The notes beneath the pieces are model-generated. The model ran no database searches and was not told the origin of the DNA. It saw only the letters and a program-made list of their open reading frames with translations. A stretch of 64,000 bases of DNA, from assembly GCA_964619155.1 (NCBI GenBank), contig CAZUEM010000001.1, positions 1-64,000 on the forward strand, in the 5' to 3' direction. The position numbers and the translations under genes are program-made. Origin of the DNA: CAIXRL01 sp964619155. GTDB lineage: Bacteria; Eisenbacteria; RBG-16-71-46. Below, piece after piece: positions 1 to 7,646 of the stretch (position 1 is the first letter of the stretch; each line of letters begins with the position of its first letter).

Positions 1-97
1 CCGGGACGCCGGTTCAACCCGCGAATATCAGTGTGACTCGTCGTCGAAGCGCCCGGCCTTCTCCGTCGTCCTCGAGGAATCATCGGCAGGAAAGCCT

Positions 98-121
98 GCG
101 GCCACCCCGAAGGGTGGCCGC
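98..121 (-). terminator. Hairpin terminator downstream of the propeller gene
   Basis: A perfect 10-bp inverted repeat (98-107 and 112-121) encloses a CGAA tetraloop; allowing one bulge it extends further outward. It lies 40 nt past the stop of the minus-strand gene ending at 162. Reading on the minus strand there is only a short T-rich stretch after it, so it could be a terminator or an mRNA 3'-end stabiliser. Confidence 0.6.
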
Positions 122-161
122 CAGGAGACCAACTATCGCGTTGACCTAGGGTCGCTCCATA

Positions 162-2666
162 TCACTCCACGACGACCATCTTCCGAGTAGCGCTCAGCCC
201 CGCGGTCTCCAGTCGGTAGAAGTACGCGCCCGACCCCCACTGGTCGGCGCGGACCAGAACGTCGTGGCCGCCAGCCGCATGCATCTGGTGGTTGAGCAGG
301 GTCGCGACGCGCCGGCCCTGGACATCGAAGACCTCGAGCGTGACTGGTCCGGCGGCGGGAAGCGCGAAGTGAATGATCGCCGTCGTGCGTGCCGGATTGG
401 GCGCGCTTTGCGCCAGGGCAAGGGCAGGAGCCGGAGGACCGGGCGGCGTCGGGAAGGAGACCTTCGCCAGGCTGGCAGTCGGCAGCCCGCCGATCGTCCG
501 GAACTTGCCGCCGACGTACAGCGTCGAGCCATCGGCGAACAGCGACCAAACGACTTCATCCGCGCGCGGATTCCAATCCGTCGCATTGCCGAGGCTGTCG
601 TCCAATACCGCCAAACCGACGCGAGGCTTCCCGCCGACATGGGAGAAATTCCCGCCGACGAAGATGTCGTGCCCGAGGGACGTCACCGCGTACAGCCTCG
701 GTGGCCCGTAGTGGGGGATCGACCCGACCTGTCCGGACGGACTCGGGTCCCACGCCGCCACGGCTCCGCTGACGAGATCAACAGCCGCCAGCGAGGTGCG
801 GGGCTTACCAGCGATGGTGTCGAACACCCCCGCGACGTACAGCTTCCCGGCGCTTGATGCCAGGCCCTCCACCCACCCGCTGACGTCCGCTCGCCAGGGG
901 AGGACCGCCCCGGTGGTGGCGTCCACCGCCGCCAAGCCGGTGCGCAGTTCGGGGCCCATGGTGACGAACGCTCCACCCACATAGATCGTGTTCCCATCCA
1001 GAATCATCGCTTCGATGTCGGCGCCGTTTCCGGCATTGGGGTCCCAGCTTGTCGCCAAGCCGGTCGTGAGATCGAGCGCTGCAAGCTCACGCCTCGGCTG
1101 TCCGCCGATGCGAGTGAAACCACCACCCACGTATACCGTGTCGTCGCGCAGTACCATGGCGCCGACGGCGCCGTTGGCGGACGGGTTCCACGCCGTTGCT
1201 GCCCCACTTGCCGCGTCCAGTGCGGCGATCCCGCTGCGCGCCTGGCCACCCACGTGAGTGAAGTCACCACCCGCGTAGACGATTCCCTCGTCCACCGCGA
1301 GGGAGTACACGGCCAGACCATCGGGGTCGGGGTTCCATTCGGTGGGCAGGCCTGTGGTGAGGTCGAACGCCGCCAGGTTGTAGCGCACCTGCCAGGGGCC
1401 CAGTGTGTGGTAGTAGCCGGCGGCGTAGATGTACTCGTCATCCACCACCAGAGCGTTGACCTCGTCGTTGGGCCTCGGATCCCAGGCCGTGGGGGCTGCG
1501 GACTTGGCGTCCACTCCGGCCAAGCACATCCGGGGTATGCCCTGCATCGTGGAGAAGTACCCGCCGACGTAGATCGTGTCCGCGCGCGCGGCCAGTGCGC
1601 GCACGTAGGAGTAGGGGAAACCGCCGGCCGGCCGCGGATCCCACGACGTCACCGTGCCGGTCGAAGCGTCCACGGAGCCCAGACCGGTGCGGAGCTGACC
1701 TCCGATGCTGTCCAACAGCCCACCGATGAACACCTCACCCTCCCGGACCGTGAGGGCCATGACCTCGGGAGGAGGCTCCCAGTACTGACGCACGCGATTG
1801 GTGATGCGTGCATCCCAACTCGTGGCGGCTCCGGTTGAGAGGTCCACCGCCGCGGCCAGCAGGCGAGACTGGCCGCCGATCTGCGCGAAGCGCCCCCCCA
1901 CGTAGGCGGTGTTCCCATCGAGCGCGATCGCCGTGACCCTGTAGCTGGGGGCGGGGGCCCACGCCAGAGCCTGTCCCGTGCGAGCATCCACCGCGGCGAG
2001 GTAGCGACGAGGTTGGCCGCCGATCGACAGGAAGTTGCCCCCGGCATAGACCGTGTCCTGCCTCACCGCCAGGGCCGCGACGACCGGGTACTGAGCAAGG
2101 ACGTCCCGTGCGCCCGGATCCCACGAAGTCGCCAGCCCGCTGTTGACATCCACTGCCGCGATCAGGCTCCGCGGCTCGTTGGCGATGCTGTCGAACTGCC
2201 CTCCGACATAGAGAGTCCCGCCGGACAGCGCCAGGGCGTGGACTTGCTTGTTCGGGTCCGGTGACCACTCCGCCACCTCGCCGTCGGCGAGGATGTGGGC
2301 GAGGTGGAGCCGCGGGCGGCCGCCGACGGCGGTGAAGCTGCCGCCGATGAACCAGCCGCCCTCCGCGTCGGCGATCGCCGCAAGGATCTCGCCGTTCACC
2401 TTCGCGCAGTTCGGAGCGGCGAGGCCTCGGCCGTACTGGAGCGGGATTCCGCTCCCCGTGTTGGGGCCGACATGGCTGAACGCACCGCCCACGTAGAGGG
2501 TGTTGCCTGATCTCACCATCGCCCCGACGTTGGCAAGCCCCATTCCCCACAGGGCCGAATCCACGACTTGGGGAATGGCCGACCGCGCCAACAGAGACGT
2601 CACCACGATCCCAAGCAAACACGCCCATCCGAGCGCACGTCTGCCGTGATTGCGGCCGGAGGCCAG
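162..2666 (-). CDS. Secreted repeat beta-propeller protein with C-terminal sorting domain
   Basis: About 830 residues. After a hydrophobic leader come roughly a dozen or more copies of a unit of the pattern YVGG-x-F-x-x-GG-x-x-R-x-x-LAA-x-D-x-x-TG-x-x-x-x-WDP, as in delta-60/DUF5122-like beta-propellers. The last ~80 residues start at a PNPAR motif, contain VFDVQGRRVATL and end in GAYFYRLET plus a basic tail: an FlgD-Ig/T9SS type A sorting module, implying export and surface anchoring. No ATG or GTG sits before the leader; the reading frame stays open far upstream through the previous gene. CTG at 2666 is the only near-start codon I see giving a short n-region, so the 5' end is uncertain. It follows the gene ending at 2714 closely and is probably co-transcribed. 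Ligand unknown. Confidence 0.8.
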   Translation of the reverse strand: MASGRNHGRRALGWACLLGIVVTSLLARSAIPQVVDSALWGMGLANVGAMVRSGNTLYVGGAFSHVGPNTGSGIPLQYGRGLAAPNCAKVNGEILAAIADAEGGWFIGGSFTAVGGRPRLHLAHILADGEVAEWSPDPNKQVHALALSGGTLYVGGQFDSIANEPRSLIAAVDVNSGLATSWDPGARDVLAQYPVVAALAVRQDTVYAGGNFLSIGGQPRRYLAAVDARTGQALAWAPAPSYRVTAIALDGNTAYVGGRFAQIGGQSRLLAAAVDLSTGAATSWDARITNRVRQYWEPPPEVMALTVREGEVFIGGLLDSIGGQLRTGLGSVDASTGTVTSWDPRPAGGFPYSYVRALAARADTIYVGGYFSTMQGIPRMCLAGVDAKSAAPTAWDPRPNDEVNALVVDDEYIYAAGYYHTLGPWQVRYNLAAFDLTTGLPTEWNPDPDGLAVYSLAVDEGIVYAGGDFTHVGGQARSGIAALDAASGAATAWNPSANGAVGAMVLRDDTVYVGGGFTRIGGQPRRELAALDLTTGLATSWDPNAGNGADIEAMILDGNTIYVGGAFVTMGPELRTGLAAVDATTGAVLPWRADVSGWVEGLASSAGKLYVAGVFDTIAGKPRTSLAAVDLVSGAVAAWDPSPSGQVGSIPHYGPPRLYAVTSLGHDIFVGGNFSHVGGKPRVGLAVLDDSLGNATDWNPRADEVVWSLFADGSTLYVGGKFRTIGGLPTASLAKVSFPTPPGPPAPALALAQSAPNPARTTAIIHFALPAAGPVTLEVFDVQGRRVATLLNHQMHAAGGHDVLVRADQWGSGAYFYRLETAGLSATRKMVVVE

Positions 2667-2713
2667 GCAATGGCGCCTCGGCCGGGCACCCGAGAGACCA
2701 GTCCGCGATCCCC

Positions 2714-4786
2714 TCACTGGAGCATCACGAGCTTGGCGACCCGCTGGCCACCTGCCGCCGACAGCCGGGAGAAGTAGACACCAACGCGCGCCGCCTCGCC
2801 CTGCCCTCCGAGGCCATCCCAGCTCGCTTCCGACTCGCCCGCCTGAAGCTCGCCGTTCAGAAGCGTACGCACCCGTCGGCCAGCGAGGTCGTAGATCGCG
2901 AGTTCGACCCGCATCCTTTGCGGCACGTGGATGCGGAACGCGACCGGCGCCCTGGCGGGATGGGCACCGAGAATGTCCAGCCCGAGCCCCGTCGTTCGAG
3001 TAGGCGCGGGAACGTCGAGCGCGGCCCTCGGTGGACAGGAGTCGGTGAGGACGAAGGTGTGCGGGTCGTGCCACGAGATCTGCGAGATGTCCACCGAGTG
3101 CTCGCTGTCGTTGAACGCCATCAGGTACTCATAGCCCGGGCCCCAGCGGTAGTACTCCGAGGCGTGCCAGTACTGCAGCTTCTGGTCGCCGCCGAACATC
3201 GCGTACAGCGTGTCGGGGGCGCTCCAGCGCGTGGTGTCGAGATCGGCGGGGCTGACGTCGTTGGTCTCGAAGCTCACGTACGCGGGATCCGAGCCGCTGT
3301 TGTAGCCGGTGAAGAAGAGCCACCAGCGATCGTCAGGGTCCTTGAACGCATGCGGCGACTCGATGACCGCCTCGTTGGTGTGGACGAGGTCGGTGTTCCA
3401 CAACGGCTGCGGGTCCTTCCAGTCGCGGAGATTGGCCGGATCGTCGCGGTTGGTCCTGGCCACGCCCACCACGTAACGGCCGCGTGCCTGCGTCCTGGTG
3501 ACGAAGTACAGCAAGTAACGTCCGGCCGAGTCCGGATCGGCCATCACGAAGGGATCGCGGAACTCGGTCGTGCCCGACTGGGCCCAAAACACGTCGCTCG
3601 ACTCGAACGTGGCGGTCGCGTCTTGAGTCCAGACGTTGAGGTCGGTCGAGGTCGCCACCCCGATTCGCTGAACGCCGCTCGCGTCCACGCCCGTGTACAG
3701 CATGTGGTAGGTGATGTCGCCGGGTTTCTTGATGATCGTCGGAGCCCACACGTGGCTCGCATCCCAGGAGCCGCCGTTCCCGGCCTCCACCGAGTGCAGC
3801 GTGTGCTCGTCGGGATCCCAGTTGTACAGGTCGCGCGAGCGTTTGTGCCCGATGATCTTCGAGTCCAGCTCGGGGTTATCGTGGAGGTTGTAGTCCTGCC
3901 GGGTGTAGAAGACGTGGAACGAGTCCCGCGAGGCCACCATCGCGAAGTCCTTCGGTTGGATGTCCTCGTGGCTGATGCCGTTGATTTCCTTCATCTCGTT
4001 CGTGCATGCCGGCTGGATGGTGAGCAGTGAAGCCGTGTCCGCCGCTAGGGGGGCGATCCCCAGCCCGCCGGAGGAGCTACTCACGTTCAGCACGAACGGC
4101 GGCAGGTCCGCGGCCACCCGCCCGACGGCAGTCAGTCGTCGATCGCTTTGCTGCGCCACGTCGAGCGCCAGGCGCCACGACGTGTCCGGCGCCGAGATTT
4201 CGACGCGGGACGCCTCGCCGAGCCCAGTTCCGATCGCCTCGATGCGGAGTTCAGCGGACGGGTGGGAACGGCTCGCGCGCAGCACGACCGGTGGGTAAGT
4301 TCCGCTCACGCTGCGATTGTAGGTGACTTCGTTCGACTCGAGTACGCGATTCGAGTCAGGGTCAGTCGGGTCGAGGGCGACCACCTTGAGCCGCCCGCAA
4401 CTGCCACCCGGCTGGTCGAGCAGCCAACGGGCGATGGTCGCGGCCCCGGACCCCTGCGAGCAGAAGCTGGCGGTCACGAAGTGGGCCGCGCTGTCGGCGG
4501 CTGTCGTTGGTGGAGCGATTGATGAGACGCGGGCGCTTGAAGACTGGCAGGCCGACAGCGAGTCCTCTTCCACGAGGTTGACGCCGGCCGAGTCGGCGAG
4601 CCAGAGAAGTCGCCACTCCCCTGGGAGCCTGGCTTCGAGCGAGTCCGCCTGCAGGATCAGGGTGCAGCGGCTGGCAGTGCTGAAGCTGAGCGTGTCGGCG
4701 CCTGAACTCCAATGGAGTTGGAGCGCGGTTGACGAAGTGGGAAGCAGAAGCAACAGGAACGCCGCAAGCAGTCCATTGCGTCGCAT
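2714..4786 (-). CDS. Secreted GH43/GH32-like five-bladed propeller protein with sorting domain
   Basis: 690 residues from an ATG preceded by GAGGAGA. Residues 1-22 are a signal peptide. Residues ~30-270 are low-complexity Ser/Ala/Asp-rich and may hold an Ig-like domain. Residues ~280-590 have the repeated signatures of GH43/GH32-type five-bladed propellers: DFAMVASRDSFHVFYT, SWDASHVWAPTI, EFRDPFV and WWLFFTGY, with acidic residues where the family keeps its catalytic ones. The last ~85 residues form an Ig-like sorting module (LAIYDLAGRRVRTL ... GVYFSRLSA). A carbohydrate-binding or glycosidase role outside the cell is likely, but substrate and catalytic competence cannot be fixed by eye. First gene of a two-gene minus-strand operon. 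Confidence 0.75.
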   Translation of the reverse strand: MRRNGLLAAFLLLLLPTSSTALQLHWSSGADTLSFSTASRCTLILQADSLEARLPGEWRLLWLADSAGVNLVEEDSLSACQSSSARVSSIAPPTTAADSAAHFVTASFCSQGSGAATIARWLLDQPGGSCGRLKVVALDPTDPDSNRVLESNEVTYNRSVSGTYPPVVLRASRSHPSAELRIEAIGTGLGEASRVEISAPDTSWRLALDVAQQSDRRLTAVGRVAADLPPFVLNVSSSSGGLGIAPLAADTASLLTIQPACTNEMKEINGISHEDIQPKDFAMVASRDSFHVFYTRQDYNLHDNPELDSKIIGHKRSRDLYNWDPDEHTLHSVEAGNGGSWDASHVWAPTIIKKPGDITYHMLYTGVDASGVQRIGVATSTDLNVWTQDATATFESSDVFWAQSGTTEFRDPFVMADPDSAGRYLLYFVTRTQARGRYVVGVARTNRDDPANLRDWKDPQPLWNTDLVHTNEAVIESPHAFKDPDDRWWLFFTGYNSGSDPAYVSFETNDVSPADLDTTRWSAPDTLYAMFGGDQKLQYWHASEYYRWGPGYEYLMAFNDSEHSVDISQISWHDPHTFVLTDSCPPRAALDVPAPTRTTGLGLDILGAHPARAPVAFRIHVPQRMRVELAIYDLAGRRVRTLLNGELQAGESEASWDGLGGQGEAARVGVYFSRLSAAGGQRVAKLVMLQ

Positions 4787-5306
4787 AGGACAGTCTCCTC
4801 GGAAATGAGATCGAGGGCATGCCGGTGGCGCGTTCGGGGGGGGGGCGCAGCCAGGAGCATTCGGTGCGCGTTCGAGGGGCTCAAGGCCTGCGCAACCGGA
4901 AGCGACTCCACGCGTGCCGCGAAGCCATCGCGCCAGTGCAGGGGCGCGTAGGCACTCGATCGAAGGCCCCTCGCGGTTCGCCGGACTCCATGCGCCGCCT
5001 CAAACGCATGCGAGTGGACGCCTGGGTGCACCCGATCGCAAGCGGTCGGAGGTTCGGTCGTCCCGGCGAGAGAATGCTCGGCCGCTGCGTTCAGGCAGGT
5101 CGCACGGAGCGGGATGCGCTCTCATTCGACGTCGTTGCCGGTACGTTCAGGCACGGAATCAGCCACAGCGCTCACCCTCTGCCGGCGCAAGGCCAAGCCG
5201 ATCAACGCCCGGAGGGAAGCGCCTTGGCTCGCGAGCACCTGACCGTTACTCAGGTGCTCTCGATCCGACCCACGTCGCCTGCCTTCCCGCGCGCTTCGAA
5301 GCGTGG
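4787..5306. other. Intergenic region, no gene seen
   Basis: Spacer between the divergent minus-strand gene starting at 4786 and the former tRNA-Lys promoter at 5307. Open frames here have shadow-like composition, no ribosome binding sites and no recognisable domains. The only structured element I found is the hairpin at 5233-5259. Confidence 0.5.
5233..5259. other. Perfect 10-bp hairpin sharing a decamer with the tRNA att core
   Basis: GAGCACCTGA (5233-5242) pairs perfectly with 5250-5259 around a 7-nt loop. The same decamer is nucleotides 22-31 of the tRNA-Lys gene and lies in the att repeat at 5412-5450. No T-tract follows. It may be a bidirectional terminator upstream of the tRNA promoter, or a coincidence. 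Confidence 0.5.
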
Positions 5307-5335
5307 TTGCCTCGGCGAAGCCTTCCTCCTATAAC
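5307..5335 (+). promoter_or_regulatory. Sigma70-type promoter of the split tRNA-Lys gene
   Basis: TTGCCT at 5307-5312 and TATAAC at 5330-5335 are separated by exactly 17 bp. Predicted transcription would start near 5342, about 70 nt before the tRNA-Lys 5' fragment at 5413. It is most simply the original promoter of the host tRNA-Lys gene, left behind when the island separated the 5' and 3' halves. Confidence 0.65.
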
Positions 5336-5411
5336 TCTGTGCGCCGTACGTGGATTCCTCGTCAGCGGTCCGCTGCGAAGCCCGCGTTGTGAGCTCGATC
5401 GTGTCCTCGAG

Positions 5412-5450
5412 TGACCCGTTAGCTCAGTCGGTAGAGCACCTGACTTTTAA
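5412..5450 (+). repeat. Left attachment site: 5' half of tRNA-Lys
   Basis: Nucleotides 5413-5450 equal positions 1-38 of the intact tRNA-Lys gene at 30735 (acceptor 5' strand, D arm, anticodon stem 5' strand and loop with TTT); one more base upstream also matches. After 5450 the sequence diverges and cannot complete the anticodon stem, so this copy is a non-functional fragment. It still carries a good promoter upstream. Confidence 0.9.
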
Positions 5451-5509
5451 CCTGATTGGCCCCAACTGCCGCCCGAACCGGGAAGACGTTGAGCCACAAG
5501 GAAACACCA

Positions 5510-5543
5510 AGCGCCTCCATGGGTTAGCTCCCGTGGAGGCGCT
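5510..5543 (+). terminator. Strong hairpin just inside the left island end
   Basis: AGCGCCTCCA (5510-5519) pairs with 5534-5543; an inner T-G wobble and GGG/CCC extend the stem to 14 pairs around TTAGCT. A short CATTTGG follows. It lies about 60 nt past the tRNA fragment and probably ends transcription entering from the orphaned tRNA promoter. A structured island-end element is an alternative. Confidence 0.5.
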
Positions 5544-5594
5544 GGTCATTTGGGGCCAGGAGGGGCCAAGAAACGACTGCAAGGGCCGTTCACC

Positions 5595-5613
5595 GTCACC
5601 CGCGCCGTCACCC
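5595..5613. repeat. GTCACCC pair near the left island end (possible integrase arm sites)
   Basis: GTCACCC occurs at 5595-5601 and 5607-5613, 12 bp apart. The same heptamer is paired at 30661-30667 and 30672-30678, 11 bp apart, near the right end. Matching short repeats inside both ends are the usual layout of arm-type sites for tyrosine recombinases. Binding is inferred. Confidence 0.5.
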
Positions 5614-5744
5614 GCTGGCACCCTGCCGAACGGGCAGGTAGCCGCCCCCCCTTGGGGTCCACGGGCCTGGTGAACCTGTGGAGGTGGTCTCCAGCGTTCT
5701 GAGGGGGGCATGGGACTAGGTCTCGTGCCAGTCGAGTCCGAACC

Positions 5745-5999
5745 CATGCCCGGCCGGCTGGGCCGCCAGACGTAACCTCGGGCAATCTCGGCGATCGGCA
5801 CGTGGTCGTCGTGGTGCAGAGCACGGATCTCCTGCCAGTGGTCTTCGCAGACCATGAAGACCTCCTCAGGGTGAGTGGCCCGAAGGTCGGGCTTCGCATC
5901 TTCGGGCGGTTCGTTACGTGCCGGGCTGCCCCTCCCCGAGTCGAGTCGGCTTGGGACCTTCAATGACCGCAGGTGGGGAACCCCGCGCGACCAATGACA
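5745..5999 (-). pseudogene. Decayed IS21 element: left end plus istA N-terminus
   Basis: On the minus strand the sequence from 5999 inward starts TGTCAT and aligns without gaps for about 25 nt, then with small gaps, to the left end of the intact IS21 element at 15098. An ATG at 5855, preceded by GAGGAGG as in the intact copy, opens MVCEDHWQEIRALHHDD and then PIAEIAR, matching istA MVQEDRWREIHRMARDE and PIAEIAR. The recognition helix (LDLDRKTVRRCLRQ) is deleted; the frame resumes at VWRPSRP, resembling AWRPYQRP. The rest of istA and all of istB are gone. Confidence 0.75.
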
Positions 6000-6275
6000 C
6001 GGGGGCGGATTCGGCCGTCCTGCCGCGTGCTCGTTTGTTGTAGCCACCTCCCCGACCACCTCCCGCTGGTCAAGAACGGCCACGCTCGCGGCCCTTGGCC
6101 AGGGGCCGGCAGCCATACCCCCGCGGCAAGCAAGGGACGAGCGCGAGCCGCCGGGCTGGACAGTCGTTTTTCAATTGCTTCACAACATAGGCCTCCCATG
6201 GCACATTGTCGACGTAATGGCGTCAATAGAAAATCAACACCCTTGCTAAGGGAGACGATTTGTGTGGCTAAGGGC

Positions 6276-6304
6276 TTGATTCCAGCACACGGGCCGACTA
6301 TAGT
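6276..6304 (+). promoter_or_regulatory. Promoter giving a likely leaderless mRNA
   Basis: TTGATT (6276-6281) and TATAGT (6299-6304) are spaced by 17 bp. The ATG of the 86-aa gene is at 6313, eight bases past the -10 box, so transcription would begin at or within two bases of the start codon, and no Shine-Dalgarno is present. From about 6000 to 6275 I see no gene. Confidence 0.6.
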
Positions 6305-6312
6305 GCGCAAAC

Positions 6313-6573
6313 ATGAGCGATCCAGTGAACGATTCAGCCGCCGCCGCCAAGGCCCCCGAGAGCAAGCGCGACCGATTCGTGCGTATCGCCGCCCGGAGAA
6401 CGCAGCACGTGCTCGAGCGGCTACGCATCCTCAGCAACTGCAGCAACCGGGGGGTCTACGAGTACAGCCCCGAGGACATCGAGAAGATCTTCAACACGAT
6501 TCAGGAAGAGCTGGGCCTGACCAGGCGGCAGTTCGAGGACCGGAACAAGAAGCGCAGTGAGTTCACGCTGTAA
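6313..6573 (+). CDS. Small helical conserved-type island protein (86 aa)
   Basis: Starts at ATG 6313 with no ribosome binding site and a strong promoter immediately upstream. Residues 1-18 are Ala/Lys-rich and likely disordered. The core has an Arg-rich helix (RFVRIAARRTQHVLERLRIL), an SNCSNRGVYEYS turn and a second amphipathic helix (EDIEKIFNTIQEELG), ending in a charged tail. The R-x-x-R-x-x-x-x-L-x-x-I-x-x-L-x-N-x-S-N pattern followed by YEYS is, from memory, shared by small uncharacterised proteins on islands and plasmids. No enzymatic motif is visible; a nucleic-acid-binding or regulatory role is a guess. Confidence 0.75.
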   Translation: MSDPVNDSAAAAKAPESKRDRFVRIAARRTQHVLERLRILSNCSNRGVYEYSPEDIEKIFNTIQEELGLTRRQFEDRNKKRSEFTL

Positions 6574-6776
6574 GACGTCCGCACCGCCTCGACCGCGAGC
6601 ACGGGCGTCTGTGGGGTCGTGAGGGGTGCTGCCGCACGCGCACGCACGCGCGCGGTCATCAGCAGACGTGAGACGTTCACCGGATCGCTCCAGGGATGCT
6701 GCGGCCCGAGAATACGCGCGGTAAGCCGCGTGGCTGAGCCAAACCCAGAGCGCCGAGGCGGCGTTACGAAAGCGAT

Positions 6777-6813
6777 GAGGAGCCCCTGTGGGTGCAGGGG
6801 CTCCTCGTTTTTT
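6777..6813 (+). terminator. Rho-independent terminator
   Basis: A perfect 12-bp stem (6777-6788 with 6795-6806), a 6-nt loop and, after one G, six T (6808-6813). It is 204 nt past the stop of the 86-aa gene. The intervening 6574-6776 has no credible ORF but is rich in short inverted repeats, so a structured 3' UTR or small RNA between gene and terminator is possible. Confidence 0.85.
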
Positions 6814-6954
6814 GGCGTTCTGTCGTGGATCCAGAAATGCCGGCGGAGTGCAGGCCCTCGGCGGGCCTGCGTCCGAAACAGCCGGGCGGCTGACTCAAGG
6901 CCTGGTGCCCGTTTCTCCTCGGGTGAAACGAGAGTCGGAAAGGAGGATCGACAG

Positions 6955-7140
6955 GTGTTCATCTTCGTCATCTACGTCGATCAGGGACGCCAGTGGCGCT
7001 GGCGGCTCTGGACGACGAACAAGCGCGTGATCGCCGATTCTGGTGAGGGCTACCACAATCGCCAGGATTGCGAGCACGCGGTGCAGCTGATGAAGCAGTA
7101 CGTCCCGACGGCTGAGGTGCAGGTCAAGCAGGCGGCGTAG
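6955..7140 (+). CDS. DUF1508/YegP-like small protein
   Basis: 61 residues from GTG 6955, chosen because AGGAGG lies 8 nt upstream; the longer frame upstream is not protein-like. It reads FVIYVDQGRQWRWRLW, then N-x-x-VIADSGEGY and R-x-x-C-x-x-A-V-x-x-M-K: the beta-strand pattern of the YegP/DUF1508 family (K/Q-x-x-W-R-W-R-L, N-x-x-x-I-A-x-S-x-E-x-Y). One repeat instead of the two in E. coli YegP. Function of the family is poorly known. It stands in a run of small plus-strand island genes. Confidence 0.8.
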   Translation: MFIFVIYVDQGRQWRWRLWTTNKRVIADSGEGYHNRQDCEHAVQLMKQYVPTAEVQVKQAA

Positions 7141-7252
7141 GACGAGTGGCGGGCAAGGGGTGTCGGCGCGCCAACGCCGGCGCCCCACCCGCACGAAGTT
7201 CACTGTAGCACGGACGGCAAGCTCGAGCAGGGCCTGCGAACGGGAGCCCAGG

Positions 7253-7378
7253 ATGGCAGCCAAGAAGAGCGGCGGGCGGAGCGAGCGCGACGCCGGCAGC
7301 GGGCAGTACGTGAAGACGGGTACGGAGCGAAAGCACCCGAAGACGACGGTGACCGAGCCGCGCCCGAAGAAGAAGTAG
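7253..7378 (+). CDS. Very basic 41-aa island protein
   Basis: ATG 7253 to the stop at 7376-7378, preceded by GGGAGCCCAGG. The sequence is Lys/Arg/Gly/Thr-rich with the core GSGQYVKTGTERKHPKTT and ends in PRPKKK. The pattern of G-x-G-x-Y-V-x-x-G-T-E-x-x-x-P-x-T-T in a 40-60-aa basic peptide matches a small family I recall from bacterial islands, often misnamed multidrug transporter. There is no membrane segment. Function unknown; nucleic-acid binding is conceivable from charge alone. Confidence 0.6.
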   Translation: MAAKKSGGRSERDAGSGQYVKTGTERKHPKTTVTEPRPKKK

Positions 7379-7443
7379 CTCGACGGGGGGCCGGCCGCGG
7401 CCCCCGCCCGTTCCCAGCGGAGGCAGAGCTGAACAGCGCCAGG

Positions 7444-7635
7444 GTGAACGCGCCGATCAAGTGCCTGAACTGCGGGGAAGTCACCATCTTCGAGATCACG
7501 GCTCCGAGCGCGGGGCCGAAGTCATTCCGGTTCCGCTGCCCCAACGGCCATGACGTTGCCGATGCCAGTGGCAAGGCTTGTGTCGTCGACCTCAGAGACT
7601 ACGACGAGACGAAGGTGCGGCGAGTCGTGCTGTAA
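7444..7635 (+). CDS. Small zinc-ribbon-like protein
   Basis: 63 residues from GTG 7444. One CxxC (KCLNCGE) near the N-terminus and a later Cys-His pair (RCPNGHDV) resemble a small zinc ribbon with one non-Cys ligand. The C-terminal half is acidic and ends in RRVVL. Its stop at 7635 is 11 nt before the ATG of the next gene, so the two are probably co-transcribed and may act together. No ligand beyond zinc can be proposed. Confidence 0.65.
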   Translation: MNAPIKCLNCGEVTIFEITAPSAGPKSFRFRCPNGHDVADASGKACVVDLRDYDETKVRRVVL

Positions 7636-7646
7636 TGGGAGGACAC

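Noticed and set aside
2918..4030. Long plus-strand open frame (370 codons)
   Set aside because: Antisense to the GH43/GH32-like gene, with Arg/Val/Gly-rich shadow composition and no start signal or domain.
4819..5414. Plus-strand frames of 166-171 codons
   Set aside because: Overlap each other, no start signal, no recognisable domain, and cross the tRNA promoter region.
5413..5490. Possible complete chimeric tRNA at the left island end
   Set aside because: The sequence after the anticodon loop (CCTGATTGG) cannot pair to close the anticodon stem, and no T arm or acceptor 3' strand follows.
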